Source of the DNA: Bacteroidota bacterium
GTDB taxonomy: Bacteria > Bacteroidota > Ignavibacteria > UBA10030
DNA length: 64,000 nucleotides
Assembly: GCA_026416125.1 (NCBI GenBank)
Contig: JAOAFT010000009.1
Location: forward strand, 39,508-103,507
Reading direction: 5' to 3'
Every line of letters begins with the position of its first letter. The stretch's first letter is position 1. A program made the position numbers and the translations under genes. This document shows, piece by piece, positions 15,163 through 23,121 of the stretch. Under the pieces are notes generated by a model. It had not been told where the DNA came from, searched no databases, and saw only the letters and a list, made by a program, of their open reading frames with translations.

Positions 15163-16562
15163 TGCTTATGGCGAACGTTGAAACAATCGAAAAAGACCGA
15201 TTCCTTTTATCGACGGAAACGCAGAGTACACTCTCTGGTGCCTGTATCTTAAGTCGCCTCGATTACTACGCATCAAAAATTCGAAAAGCAGATCTTATCA
15301 AAGTGAATGGTCGTGTTGTACAAGTCATTGGACTAGTTATTGAATCAATTGGTCCAAATTGCTCACTTGGTGAAGTATGTGTTGTAAAGTCGCGCGATGG
15401 TGAGGATGTATGCCTTTCAGAAGTTGTCGGCTTCAGGAATAACAGAGTACTTTCGATGGTGCTTGGCGATGCAACTGAAGTGAGCCCAGGTAGCGAAATT
15501 GTTGCGACGGGAAAAACACTTTCAGTTCATGTAGGGTTTGAGATGTTAGGACGTGTTATCGACGGGTTGGGGCGACCAATTGATGGCAAAGGTCCTATTC
15601 ATACGACAGAAACTCGGTCTATTTACAATACACCACCAAACCCTTTAGAACGTCGAAGAATTGAGAAGCCAATTACCACAGGGATTCGTGCCATCGACGC
15701 TCTCCTAACATGTGGAGTAGGACAACGTGTCGGCATTTTTGCAGGGAGCGGTGTTGGGAAAAGCGTAACACTTGGGATGATTGCTCGAGATACAAACGCT
15801 GATGTAAATGTAATTGCATTGGTCGGTGAACGAGGACGTGAGGTAGGGGAGTTTATTGAAGAACAGTTAGGACCCGAAGGACTTCGCCGTTCAGTCGTTG
15901 TTGTTGCAACGAGTGATCAGGCAGCTCTCATTCGCATTAAAGCAGGATTTATGGCAACTACAATCGCAGAGTACTTTCGCGATCAAGGGATGAATGTCAT
16001 GTTCATGATGGATTCTGTAACACGACTTGCCATGGCTCAGCGCGAGGTAGGCCTTGCTATAGGTGAGCCACCAACAACAAAAGGATATACACCATCGGTG
16101 TTTGCAATGTTACCAAAGTTGCTTGAGCGGGCTGGGAACTCTAAGGACGGAAGCATTACAGCATTATACACAGTACTAGTTGAAGGAGATGATATGACTG
16201 AACCAGTTGCTGATGCAGTTCGCTCAATTCTCGATGGACACATCGTTCTCTCACGACGGTTAGCTGCTGCTGGCCACTATCCAGCGATTGATGTACTCGA
16301 AAGTGTGAGTCGTGTCATGCCTGCGATCACAACGCTTGAACATCGAGCAGCAGCCCAACGTATTGCAGATTGGCTTGCGACATACAGAGAAGCTGAAGAC
16401 TTAATTAATATTGGTGCTTATGTGAAGGGAAGTAACCCTAGGATTGATAAAGCTCTGCAAAAAATCGATGCGATACGAGCATTCTTAAGGCAACAACCTG
16501 ACGAACGCTCCGACTATGAAACAAGTCTCCAAAAGTTAATGGAACTCGTAGCGGATAAGTAA
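15162..16562 (+). CDS. fliI: FliI, flagellar export ATPase
   Basis: A 466-residue F1-like ATPase. The Walker A motif AGSGVGKS has Lys200, and the Walker B region is MFMMDSVTRLAMAQREVGLAIGEPP. The linker YNTPPNPLERRRIEKPITTGIRAIDALLTCGVGQR is typical. FliI energises unfolding and delivery of export substrates to the FlhA/FlhB gate. The start overlaps the fliH stop by one base; an alternative ATG lies two codons further in. A 45-base spacer precedes fliJ. Confidence 0.97.
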   Translation: MLMANVETIEKDRFLLSTETQSTLSGACILSRLDYYASKIRKADLIKVNGRVVQVIGLVIESIGPNCSLGEVCVVKSRDGEDVCLSEVVGFRNNRVLSMVLGDATEVSPGSEIVATGKTLSVHVGFEMLGRVIDGLGRPIDGKGPIHTTETRSIYNTPPNPLERRRIEKPITTGIRAIDALLTCGVGQRVGIFAGSGVGKSVTLGMIARDTNADVNVIALVGERGREVGEFIEEQLGPEGLRRSVVVVATSDQAALIRIKAGFMATTIAEYFRDQGMNVMFMMDSVTRLAMAQREVGLAIGEPPTTKGYTPSVFAMLPKLLERAGNSKDGSITALYTVLVEGDDMTEPVADAVRSILDGHIVLSRRLAAAGHYPAIDVLESVSRVMPAITTLEHRAAAQRIADWLATYREAEDLINIGAYVKGSNPRIDKALQKIDAIRAFLRQQPDERSDYETSLQKLMELVADK

Positions 16563-16607
16563 ATGAAGTAGAATTAACATGTTGTGGAAACACAAAGGAG
16601 ATTAAGG

Positions 16608-17048
16608 ATGAATGTCAACTCAGTGAAATTTGGAACGTTACTCAAGGTTCGAAAGTACCAGGAAAAAAAGGCTCAGGAAGAGCTTCTCCATATACGGACC
16701 CAAAAACAGCGTGAAGAAGAAACACTCTCAAAACTTGCAGAAAAACATGATGAAGAAATATCCTCATCGCCACAAACGGGAAGGGTACAAGCTGCGGAGG
16801 TCCAGGTTAGTAGAGCGTTCCTCAGAAAATTAGCTAAAGAGATTCAAGCACAAAAGAATAAAGTTGACGAGATCAAACAGCAAGAAGAAATAAAAACCTA
16901 TGAACTCATTGAACGAAAGAAAGCAAAAGAGATGGTTGAATTGCTCGAAGAAAAGTTTCAATTACAGCTTGCTAAAGAACGCGAGCGAAAAGAACAACGG
17001 TTGATCGATGTGTTAGCACAACGAACACAGGTTGAGAAGAAACTATGA
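16608..17048 (+). CDS. fliJ: FliJ-like flagellar export chaperone
   Basis: A 146-residue protein that is almost entirely charged coiled coil, as expected for FliJ, which sits in the centre of the FliI hexamer and contacts FlhA. It begins FGTLLKVRKYQEKKAQEELL, the usual 'L..lL..R...E..a..eL' FliJ pattern, and ends AKERERKEQRLIDVLAQRT. I chose ATG 16608 because AAGGAG (16595-16600) precedes it; a GTG at 16584 is in frame but has no ribosome site. Sequence alone would be weak, but size, coiled-coil character and place after fliI make the call good. Confidence 0.87.
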   Translation: MNVNSVKFGTLLKVRKYQEKKAQEELLHIRTQKQREEETLSKLAEKHDEEISSSPQTGRVQAAEVQVSRAFLRKLAKEIQAQKNKVDEIKQQEEIKTYELIERKKAKEMVELLEEKFQLQLAKERERKEQRLIDVLAQRTQVEKKL

Positions 17049-17557
17049 ACGGAACAATAAAACCATACCTTGTACTTGTTGGGGTTACAACAATTCTTTC
17101 TATAGCAACATCGGCGGTGCTCTACTACACGCAGCCAACGTTCATACATAAGTTACCTTCGGGTATTTCCTCAGTCCGCGGTGTTATGGATACGACTCAA
17201 CAACAAGCAACGCAAGGGAACACTCCACAAGATACGCTGACATTAAAGCGTTCGCCAATTGTGTGGGAAGATACAGTAGCTATACTTCGGAAAGAACTTG
17301 CAGCACGTGATAGAAAAATTGCGGAACTCACAAGACAAATTCAGAGTTATAGTACACACATTGACAGTAACAAAATAGCTCGTGAGCTCCAGTATGCAAA
17401 ACTACTAGAAGCAATGAGACCGGAAGAGGCGGCAAAAGTACTCAGTAATTTTAATGATGCAGACATGAAAGCAATTCTATTAAAAATGAAAACAAAGCAA
17501 GCAAGTAAAATTGTCGCTGCGTTAGAACCAAAACGCGTAGCTCGCATTATGAAATAA
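17045..17557 (+). CDS. MotE-like flagellar protein with MgtE N-terminal domain
   Basis: A 170-residue protein with one N-terminal membrane segment (PYLVLVGVTTILSIATSAVLYY), a coiled-coil stretch (ILRKELAARDRKIAELTRQIQSY), and a C-terminal MgtE N-like repeat (LEAMRPEEAAKVLSNFNDADMKAILLKMKTKQASKIVAALEPKR). This layout is that of the MotE/FliY-type proteins encoded between fliJ and fliK in many flagellar clusters; MotE in rhizobia is a periplasmic chaperone of a stator-associated protein. It overlaps fliJ by four bases. The exact role here is inferred from position and architecture. Confidence 0.85.
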   Translation: MNGTIKPYLVLVGVTTILSIATSAVLYYTQPTFIHKLPSGISSVRGVMDTTQQQATQGNTPQDTLTLKRSPIVWEDTVAILRKELAARDRKIAELTRQIQSYSTHIDSNKIARELQYAKLLEAMRPEEAAKVLSNFNDADMKAILLKMKTKQASKIVAALEPKRVARIMK

Positions 17558-17568
17558 AGGAGGTTCAC

Positions 17569-18996
17569 ATGCATATCCCCATTGTTCAATCAAGAGGAGA
17601 ACTACCGGAAGACCAGATCCAACTTAGAACAGGAGATGGTGCTGTAAACGATGGTACGATAAACACAAATGAAACGGCAGTATTTATGATCGTGCTTCAG
17701 CAGTATACGATGCAACAACTCAACCAAACAGTTGGTGGGATGAATGAACATATAGAGGAAACTATTCAGGAACAACTCCCTCAATATCCAGACATTACCC
17801 ATGAGTGTGGTTTTATCCCTAATGATATGGCATGTGAGCCGATGGAGTTGAATAATCCTTTTTCGTTTTTACAGGAAATGGAGCAAGTTCCTAGCGACCC
17901 TGTTTCGGTGGCACTTACCCATCGTGGAATACCAAAGAATCCTATCAACGTTAGTAAAAATATTATCACAGAAGTAATGGTGAATGAAACTCCGAGCACT
18001 CTGCAACAAGCAGTGAAAGTGACACAAGAACAAATTTCCAACTACACTTTTATTGGAGAAGAACAAACCACTGTTTCAACCACAGACCTCCCACAATACG
18101 AGGTGAAGAGTATAGGCGAAGAGGATAATGTCCCCGATGACAGTATTTTGAAACATATTGTTCATTCAAGGAAAACACAGGGTGGAGGTGAACGTGCACT
18201 TAATACAGGTAGAGGAGATCAACGATTAGCTAATCCAGTTGCAGATAACGCTACAACAGAAAGTGAGAAGGGATTAACTACTAACTCTGGATCTGTATCA
18301 GTGGTACCATCAAAAAGTTCTGACGAAGGTGCCTATAGCACATCATTCAAGACGACCAACGAGAGTCTCTTACAGAATTCGGCAAAGGAACAAACTGAAC
18401 AGCAAGAGGGAGAACAAAGTCCTGTTACTATTTCACCTATGGATGAATTAAAAGTACAACCAAGTATTGAGAAAAAACCACAATCCCAGCAGTATCACTC
18501 GCAGCAGTCGACTCCTTTTCGGAATCATGTAGTTTCAAGCGGTTTGGGAACAATGCGAATAACAGAGGTGGCACAGAAGGATGAAGGAACGCGTTTCGTT
18601 ATAGAACAGGTTGTTCAAACAATTACATATACCATTCGAGAAGAAATATCGCAGTTGAAGGTAAAACTTCAACCACCAACATTAGGGGAAATACTTGTTA
18701 AGGTAAAAATGGAACGTGGAACATTCCAAGCCGAGATTGATACAACAAATCCTGCAACGAAACTCCTTCTCGAATCTGGTCTTCCTCAATTACGTGAGGC
18801 ACTCTCATCACGCGGTATTGAAATGCAGAAAATCGATATTGTAACATCTCAACAACAAGGAGCTGACACATCAGAACGACGGAGAGATTTGAAAGATGGT
18901 AAGAGTAAACACACTGTATCGTTCCGCGATGATGCATCAGAAGATAACGAAGGATTGAGAACTTTAGGATATAATACTATGGAACTTACACTATAG
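17569..18996 (+). CDS. fliK: FliK, hook-length control protein
   Basis: A 475-residue protein. About 340 N-terminal residues are low-complexity and rich in Gln, Thr, Ser and Glu, consistent with an unfolded molecular ruler. The C-terminal Flg_hook domain is clear: EEISQLKVKLQPPTLGEILVKVKMERGTFQAEI, then LLLESGLPQLREALSSRGIEMQKIDI. FliK is exported during hook growth and switches FlhB specificity. The start has an AAGGAGG ribosome site (17557-17563) six bases upstream. Position before flgD is standard. Confidence 0.93.
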   Translation: MHIPIVQSRGELPEDQIQLRTGDGAVNDGTINTNETAVFMIVLQQYTMQQLNQTVGGMNEHIEETIQEQLPQYPDITHECGFIPNDMACEPMELNNPFSFLQEMEQVPSDPVSVALTHRGIPKNPINVSKNIITEVMVNETPSTLQQAVKVTQEQISNYTFIGEEQTTVSTTDLPQYEVKSIGEEDNVPDDSILKHIVHSRKTQGGGERALNTGRGDQRLANPVADNATTESEKGLTTNSGSVSVVPSKSSDEGAYSTSFKTTNESLLQNSAKEQTEQQEGEQSPVTISPMDELKVQPSIEKKPQSQQYHSQQSTPFRNHVVSSGLGTMRITEVAQKDEGTRFVIEQVVQTITYTIREEISQLKVKLQPPTLGEILVKVKMERGTFQAEIDTTNPATKLLLESGLPQLREALSSRGIEMQKIDIVTSQQQGADTSERRRDLKDGKSKHTVSFRDDASEDNEGLRTLGYNTMELTL

Positions 18997-19004
18997 GTGA
19001 TGCT

Positions 19005-19685
19005 ATGACACAGTCAATTCAATCAAGTACTACAACTGGTACGACAAATCATAACTCTGTGGTGGGGAATTCTTCTGCTATACTTGGGAAAGATGATTTC
19101 CTAAAAATGCTTATTATGCAATTGAAGTACCAAGATCCGTTAAATCCACTCAATGGTACTGAATTTGCAGCACAACTAGCGCAATTCAGTTCAGTGGAAC
19201 AATTGACAAATATTAAGACGAACTTGTCACAGTTTATGAATACGAATGTTGCGCTCGCTAGTTCGATCAATAACGCATTGGCACCTACATTTATCGGGAA
19301 AACCGTACGAGCGTCTACGAATGCGTTTACGTACACAGGAACTGGCTCCGTAGAACTTGGGTACACAATCTCTGCACCAGTAGAGCAAGTACTGATAAAA
19401 GTGTACGATTCAAACGGTACGATCGTGAAAGTTCTGAAAGGAAGTACTAAGAATGGCGAAAATACGATAGAATGGAATGGTAAAACTGACAGTGGTGAAC
19501 AAGCACCGAGTGGGCGATATACGGTTACTATCGAAGCCATTGGGAGCGACGGTCAACGGATTGATGTGCCAGCGTTTATCTATGGGAAAATAACAGGTGT
19601 ACGATTTAAATCGGATGGTACAGTCTTTGTACTAAATGGTGTGGAAGTGTTACTTGGCGATATTGTTGAAATAAAGGAGGAGTAA
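19005..19685 (+). CDS. flgD: FlgD, hook-capping scaffold
   Basis: A 226-residue protein with the FlgD N-terminal signature LGKDDFLKMLIMQLKYQDPLNPLNGTEFAAQLAQFSSVEQL, and a C-terminal FlgD Ig-like part (VYDSNGTIVKVLKGSTKNGENTIEWNGKTDSGEQAPSGRYTVTI). FlgD caps the growing hook so that FlgE can polymerise and is removed afterwards. It directly follows fliK and precedes a small flagellar operon gene with which it nearly touches. Confidence 0.96.
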   Translation: MTQSIQSSTTTGTTNHNSVVGNSSAILGKDDFLKMLIMQLKYQDPLNPLNGTEFAAQLAQFSSVEQLTNIKTNLSQFMNTNVALASSINNALAPTFIGKTVRASTNAFTYTGTGSVELGYTISAPVEQVLIKVYDSNGTIVKVLKGSTKNGENTIEWNGKTDSGEQAPSGRYTVTIEAIGSDGQRIDVPAFIYGKITGVRFKSDGTVFVLNGVEVLLGDIVEIKEE

Positions 19686-19687
19686 CA

Positions 19688-20083
19688 ATGGCTGAAATTA
19701 TTAATGGTGTTCAGGTACCTTTTTTACCAATTGGTGGTATAGAAGGACTTCGAGAAAAGCCTTTTCTCCCTGTGCAACAGGGGGTTCCGGAAAAGACATT
19801 CGAAGAAGTATTGGCAGAAGAAATTGAAGGACTGAAATTCTCAAAGCATGCGCAGAAGAGATTGGAATCACGAAACATTCACCTTACTGAAGAAGATCTT
19901 CGAAGCCTTTCAAATGCTGTTCAAAAAGCAGAATTGAAAGGTGCCCAGGAAGCACTTGTGTTATTGCGAAATCTTGCCTTTGTCGTGAGCATAAAAAACC
20001 ATACAGTTGTTACGGCAATCGATGGAGAACGTTTGAAAGAAAATGTATTTACGAATATCGATAGTGCTGTTATTGCAGAGTAG
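19688..20083 (+). CDS. Flagellar operon protein (TIGR02530 type)
   Basis: A 131-residue protein. The core LKFSKHAQKRLESRNIHLTEEDLRSLSNAVQKAELKGAQEALVLLRNLAFVVSIKNHTVVTAI matches the family found between flgD and flgE in many bacteria and annotated as 'flagellar operon protein'. Its molecular role is not firmly known; position suggests help with hook export or capping. A strong AAGGAGGAG ribosome site (19675-19683) precedes the ATG. Its stop is two bases before the start of the folded flgE leader. Confidence 0.88.
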   Translation: MAEIINGVQVPFLPIGGIEGLREKPFLPVQQGVPEKTFEEVLAEEIEGLKFSKHAQKRLESRNIHLTEEDLRSLSNAVQKAELKGAQEALVLLRNLAFVVSIKNHTVVTAIDGERLKENVFTNIDSAVIAE

Positions 20084-20084
20084 A

Positions 20085-20202
20085 GTGTAATTCACTGGGG
20101 CTGGTCCTTTGACGCAACGCGTCAAGGAAGCCCTCCGGTAAAGCTGACTGACAGAAGCTTTACCACATGTTCTAAACAATTAACTATATGGAGGGTTCAA
20201 CT
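20085..20202 (+). ncRNA. Structured 5' leader of flgE with anti-Shine-Dalgarno switch
   Basis: The 119 bases between the flagellar operon gene and flgE fold into several perfect helices. Hairpin 1: AGTG/CACT (20085-20097). Stem 2: GGGCT (20098-20102) with AGCCC (20129-20133), enclosing hairpin 3, TTGACGC/GCGTCAA (20109-20125), extended by CC/GG around a bulged T. Hairpin 4: GGTAAAGCT (20137-20145) with AGCTTTACC (20156-20164), nine pairs with a ten-base loop. CCCTCC (20131-20136), partly used in stem 2, is a perfect complement of GGAGGG (20190-20195), the flgE ribosome site. This is the plan of a translational switch: stem 2 formed leaves the ribosome site free, stem 2 open allows it to be masked. 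ANGGA motifs (AAGGA 20124-20128, ATGGA 20188-20192) could bind CsrA. It does not match a riboswitch class I know. Confidence 0.6.
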
Positions 20203-21822
20203 ATGTCATTTCTTCGATCACTATATTCTGGTGTTTCTGGACTTAAAAATCACCAGGTGATGATGGATGTCATTGGGAACAATATTGCAAACATTAATAC
20301 TGTAGGATTCAAGGCAGGTCGAGCAACGTTTAGTGAGACATTCTCACAAACGCTTCGGAATGCAACGCAACCCTACAGTGGAACTGGTGGTTCAAATCCA
20401 ATCCAAATTGGATTGGGGATGGCAATAAATTCCGTTGATACAATCTTCTCGCAAGGGAATCTTGAAACGACGGGAGTTTCAACAGATTTGGCAATTCAAG
20501 GGAATGCATTCTTCATTGTGAAGAAGGGGGGAAAAACGTTGTACACTCGAGTGGGGCAATTCCAATTTGATGCAAATGGAACACTTGTAAATCCTGGGAC
20601 CGGAGCAATTCTCCAGGGGAAATTAGCAGATGCCACAGGAAGGATTCCAACTGGTACGAGGCTTGAAGACATTCGTATTGCACTTGATCAAAAATCACCA
20701 GCACGAGCAACATCGCTCATTAGATTCTCTGGTAACTTGAATGCAAATGCGTCCGTAGCTCGGACGACACTCTCTGGCACGCTTGATTCGACAGCTCCTG
20801 TTGGTACAAGCTATAGTCAAACAATCACTATGCGAGATGATTTTGGTGTTTCTCATGATGTAACATACACGCTCACAAAAACTGCTGCTAATACATACTC
20901 TGTCACAGTCACAACAACGAATGGTAGTATCACAGGTGGAACAGGTACAGCAACATTTGATCCAGTGACGGGGTCATTGATATCATTTACACCACCTGGA
21001 ATTACACTTGTACCTGCTGGTGGAGCTCCACCAATGTCGATTAATGTTGATGGAAGTAGTCTCACCGAAGTTTCAGGATCATCGTCCTTTATAGCAAATT
21101 TAGAAAAAACAGCTGATACAACAGATGCAGCAATTTCTATTTATGACTCCTTAGGAAATAGACATACAGTGACGATAACGTTCACAAAAACAGCAAATCA
21201 AAATGAGTGGACATGGGCAGCGAATGTTAGTCAACCAGCTGTTGCGCTCGCTGGTCGGAGTGGCAGAATTCTCTTTAACCCCGATGGAACAATTCGAGCA
21301 TTTAGTTACGACGATGGCTCAACAGCACTTTCTATAGCACCGAATAACGGAGCAGAACCGATTTCAATTAACTTGAACTTTGGTACTCCTAATTCGTTTA
21401 CTGGAATTACACAGGTACAAGGTGACTCAACTGTAACTCCACGTGAACAAAATGGTTACGGTGCTGGTGTTATGACAAACATTTCAATCGATGCAACAGG
21501 GAAAATCATCGCAACATTTTCCAACGGTGCTGTGATGAATCTCGGTCAGGTATTGCTTGCGGAGTTCAATAATCCTGGAGGACTCGTAAAAGCGGGTGAT
21601 AACATGTATGACCTCTCTGGTAATTCGGGAACACCAGCGATTGTAGAAGCTGGAGTATCGACGAGTTCAACAATCACAGCAGGTGCTCTTGAGCAGTCCA
21701 ATGTTGATCTTTCAGAGGAATTTACGCGAATGATCACTGCGCAACGTGGCTTTCAGGCGAATGCACGTATTATTACAACGAGTGATGAATTTTTACAGGA
21801 AATTGTCAATTTGAAACGCTAG
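20203..21822 (+). CDS. flgE: FlgE, flagellar hook protein
   Basis: A 539-residue hook protein. The N-terminal motif LYSGVSGLKNHQVMMDVIGNNIANINTVGFK and the C-terminal helix QSNVDLSEEFTRMITAQRGFQANARIITTSDEFLQEIVNLKR are typical. The middle is a long Thr/Ser/Gly-rich surface region, giving a protein larger than the enteric FlgE of about 400 residues. Start ATG 20203 is preferred: GGAGGG (20190-20195) is seven bases upstream, whereas an in-frame ATG at 20188 overlaps that site. The preceding leader may control translation, and a terminator follows, so flgE may be made from a partly independent message. Confidence 0.96.
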   Translation: MSFLRSLYSGVSGLKNHQVMMDVIGNNIANINTVGFKAGRATFSETFSQTLRNATQPYSGTGGSNPIQIGLGMAINSVDTIFSQGNLETTGVSTDLAIQGNAFFIVKKGGKTLYTRVGQFQFDANGTLVNPGTGAILQGKLADATGRIPTGTRLEDIRIALDQKSPARATSLIRFSGNLNANASVARTTLSGTLDSTAPVGTSYSQTITMRDDFGVSHDVTYTLTKTAANTYSVTVTTTNGSITGGTGTATFDPVTGSLISFTPPGITLVPAGGAPPMSINVDGSSLTEVSGSSSFIANLEKTADTTDAAISIYDSLGNRHTVTITFTKTANQNEWTWAANVSQPAVALAGRSGRILFNPDGTIRAFSYDDGSTALSIAPNNGAEPISINLNFGTPNSFTGITQVQGDSTVTPREQNGYGAGVMTNISIDATGKIIATFSNGAVMNLGQVLLAEFNNPGGLVKAGDNMYDLSGNSGTPAIVEAGVSTSSTITAGALEQSNVDLSEEFTRMITAQRGFQANARIITTSDEFLQEIVNLKR

Positions 21823-21830
21823 TAAATACC

Positions 21831-21870
21831 GCAGGCTGTTTTCACAATGTTGAGAACAGCCTGCATTTTA
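21831..21870 (+). terminator. Hairpin terminator after flgE
   Basis: GCAGGCTGTT (21831-21840) pairs perfectly with AACAGCCTGC (21855-21864); three more pairs extend the stem towards an eight-base loop. It is followed by ATTTTA, a short U-rich tail. It lies nine bases after the flgE stop and separates flgE from the HDOD pair. The short tail may allow some read-through. Confidence 0.7.
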
Positions 21871-21891
21871 GGATTGAGGAGAAGCAATAGA

Positions 21892-23097
21892 ATGACATCG
21901 GTTGTGTTACATGACGTTCATCAACAGAAGAATGCAATTCTTGCTGCAGGTGTTGATTATGAACATCAGGTTATACTACAAACAATCATGAACGATGTTG
22001 GAGAAAGGATTGGCATTGTACCTAATTTACAGGATGTACTCATCGTTGGAGCAAAACGGAAACTCGATATCATTATAATCTTTCTCCAAGGTAAATCAGA
22101 TTCAGAGTCGGTCGTTCTGAAAAACCTGCGTTCGCTTCAACCGGAAGCTTGTATTGTCCTTCTAGGTTCAGAAGAGCTTCGAGGTGATGCCTTCGAATAC
22201 ATCGCTGCGGGCTATGCAAATAGACATTTGCTCCTACCCCTCCAGTATGCAGAGGTTGTGCAGGAAATACATCAAATCATAAAAGAACGGTACGACTTTC
22301 GATACCAGAATCTTCAAAGTTCTTTATCCTCGTTTGTGAATTTGCCTGTACCAGAACGCTTTCACACAAAATTGCGTACACTTCTGAGTCAAGAAGGAAC
22401 GCCACTCCAAGAAATCATTACAGAAATAGAGAAAAATCCCGCCCTTGTTGCGAAAGTACTTCGGGTAGCAAATTCAGTACACTATGCTACACGAAATCCT
22501 ATTCTCACTCTCCGGGAAGCGATTATTTTTATTGGCATTAGTTACCTTGAAACACTAGTAATGGCAGTCGATTTGTTTGAACGGTTTGCCGTTAGTCGAG
22601 ATCCCAAAATACGAGCATCCTATGAGCACCTGTGGAACAGTTCGCTTCGTCGGGCGCTTATTGCAAAAAAGATTGCAGAAGAGTCAGATTTAAGAACAGA
22701 AGCGAGTACAATTCACATCGCTGCACTGTTACAGGATATCGGCATGCTTGCACGGTTGTGTACTACGCCTGATCAGTACGCAACGATGTTACAGAGAAAA
22801 GAAGAAGGAACCTCACTCTATATTGCAGAATTACGTACGTTCTTGACAACGCACGATGAAATTGGTGCAGCATTATTACGACGGTGGAATTTTCCACAAG
22901 AGATTGTTTTTGCAGTTGCTAACCATCATAGTGAAACCTTTGGAAATGACATTGTGCGCTGTGTACAAATTGCAGATGCTTTGGACCCTGTTGGAGAAAA
23001 TGAGCCACACGACGAAGATCTCTACCCAGATATAGCAGAATGGGAACAAAATCTTGAACCTATGCTTGAGCGATTGAAAGAACATGCTGTGCCATAA
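21892..23097 (+). CDS. Pseudo-receiver/HDOD signalling protein, copy A
   Basis: A 401-residue protein. Residues 1-135 resemble a receiver fold but lack the acidic pair and the phospho-acceptor Asp (LDIIIIFLQGKSDS where D.vllD..MP is expected). Residues 148-350 form an HDOD domain: LPVPERFHTKL, ITEIEKNPALVAKVLRVANSVHY, REAIIFIGISYLETLVMA. The HD-like dyad is degenerate (ALLQDIG), so no phosphodiesterase activity is expected. HDOD proteins act as signalling adaptors, often in motility and chemotaxis. ATG 21892 is chosen with GAGGAG (21876-21881) upstream; an in-frame ATG at 21847 lies in the flgE terminator. The next gene encodes a paralogue of identical length. Confidence 0.85.
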   Translation: MTSVVLHDVHQQKNAILAAGVDYEHQVILQTIMNDVGERIGIVPNLQDVLIVGAKRKLDIIIIFLQGKSDSESVVLKNLRSLQPEACIVLLGSEELRGDAFEYIAAGYANRHLLLPLQYAEVVQEIHQIIKERYDFRYQNLQSSLSSFVNLPVPERFHTKLRTLLSQEGTPLQEIITEIEKNPALVAKVLRVANSVHYATRNPILTLREAIIFIGISYLETLVMAVDLFERFAVSRDPKIRASYEHLWNSSLRRALIAKKIAEESDLRTEASTIHIAALLQDIGMLARLCTTPDQYATMLQRKEEGTSLYIAELRTFLTTHDEIGAALLRRWNFPQEIVFAVANHHSETFGNDIVRCVQIADALDPVGENEPHDEDLYPDIAEWEQNLEPMLERLKEHAVP

Positions 23098-23121
23098 TCG
23101 ATGGATGAAAAAGGATGTACT

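Noticed and set aside
20098..20164. c-di-GMP-I riboswitch in the flgE leader
   Set aside because: GACGCAA and CCTCCGG resemble fragments of that motif, but the GACGC is used in a plain hairpin and the AGGGCAAACC half and tetraloop-receptor plan are missing.
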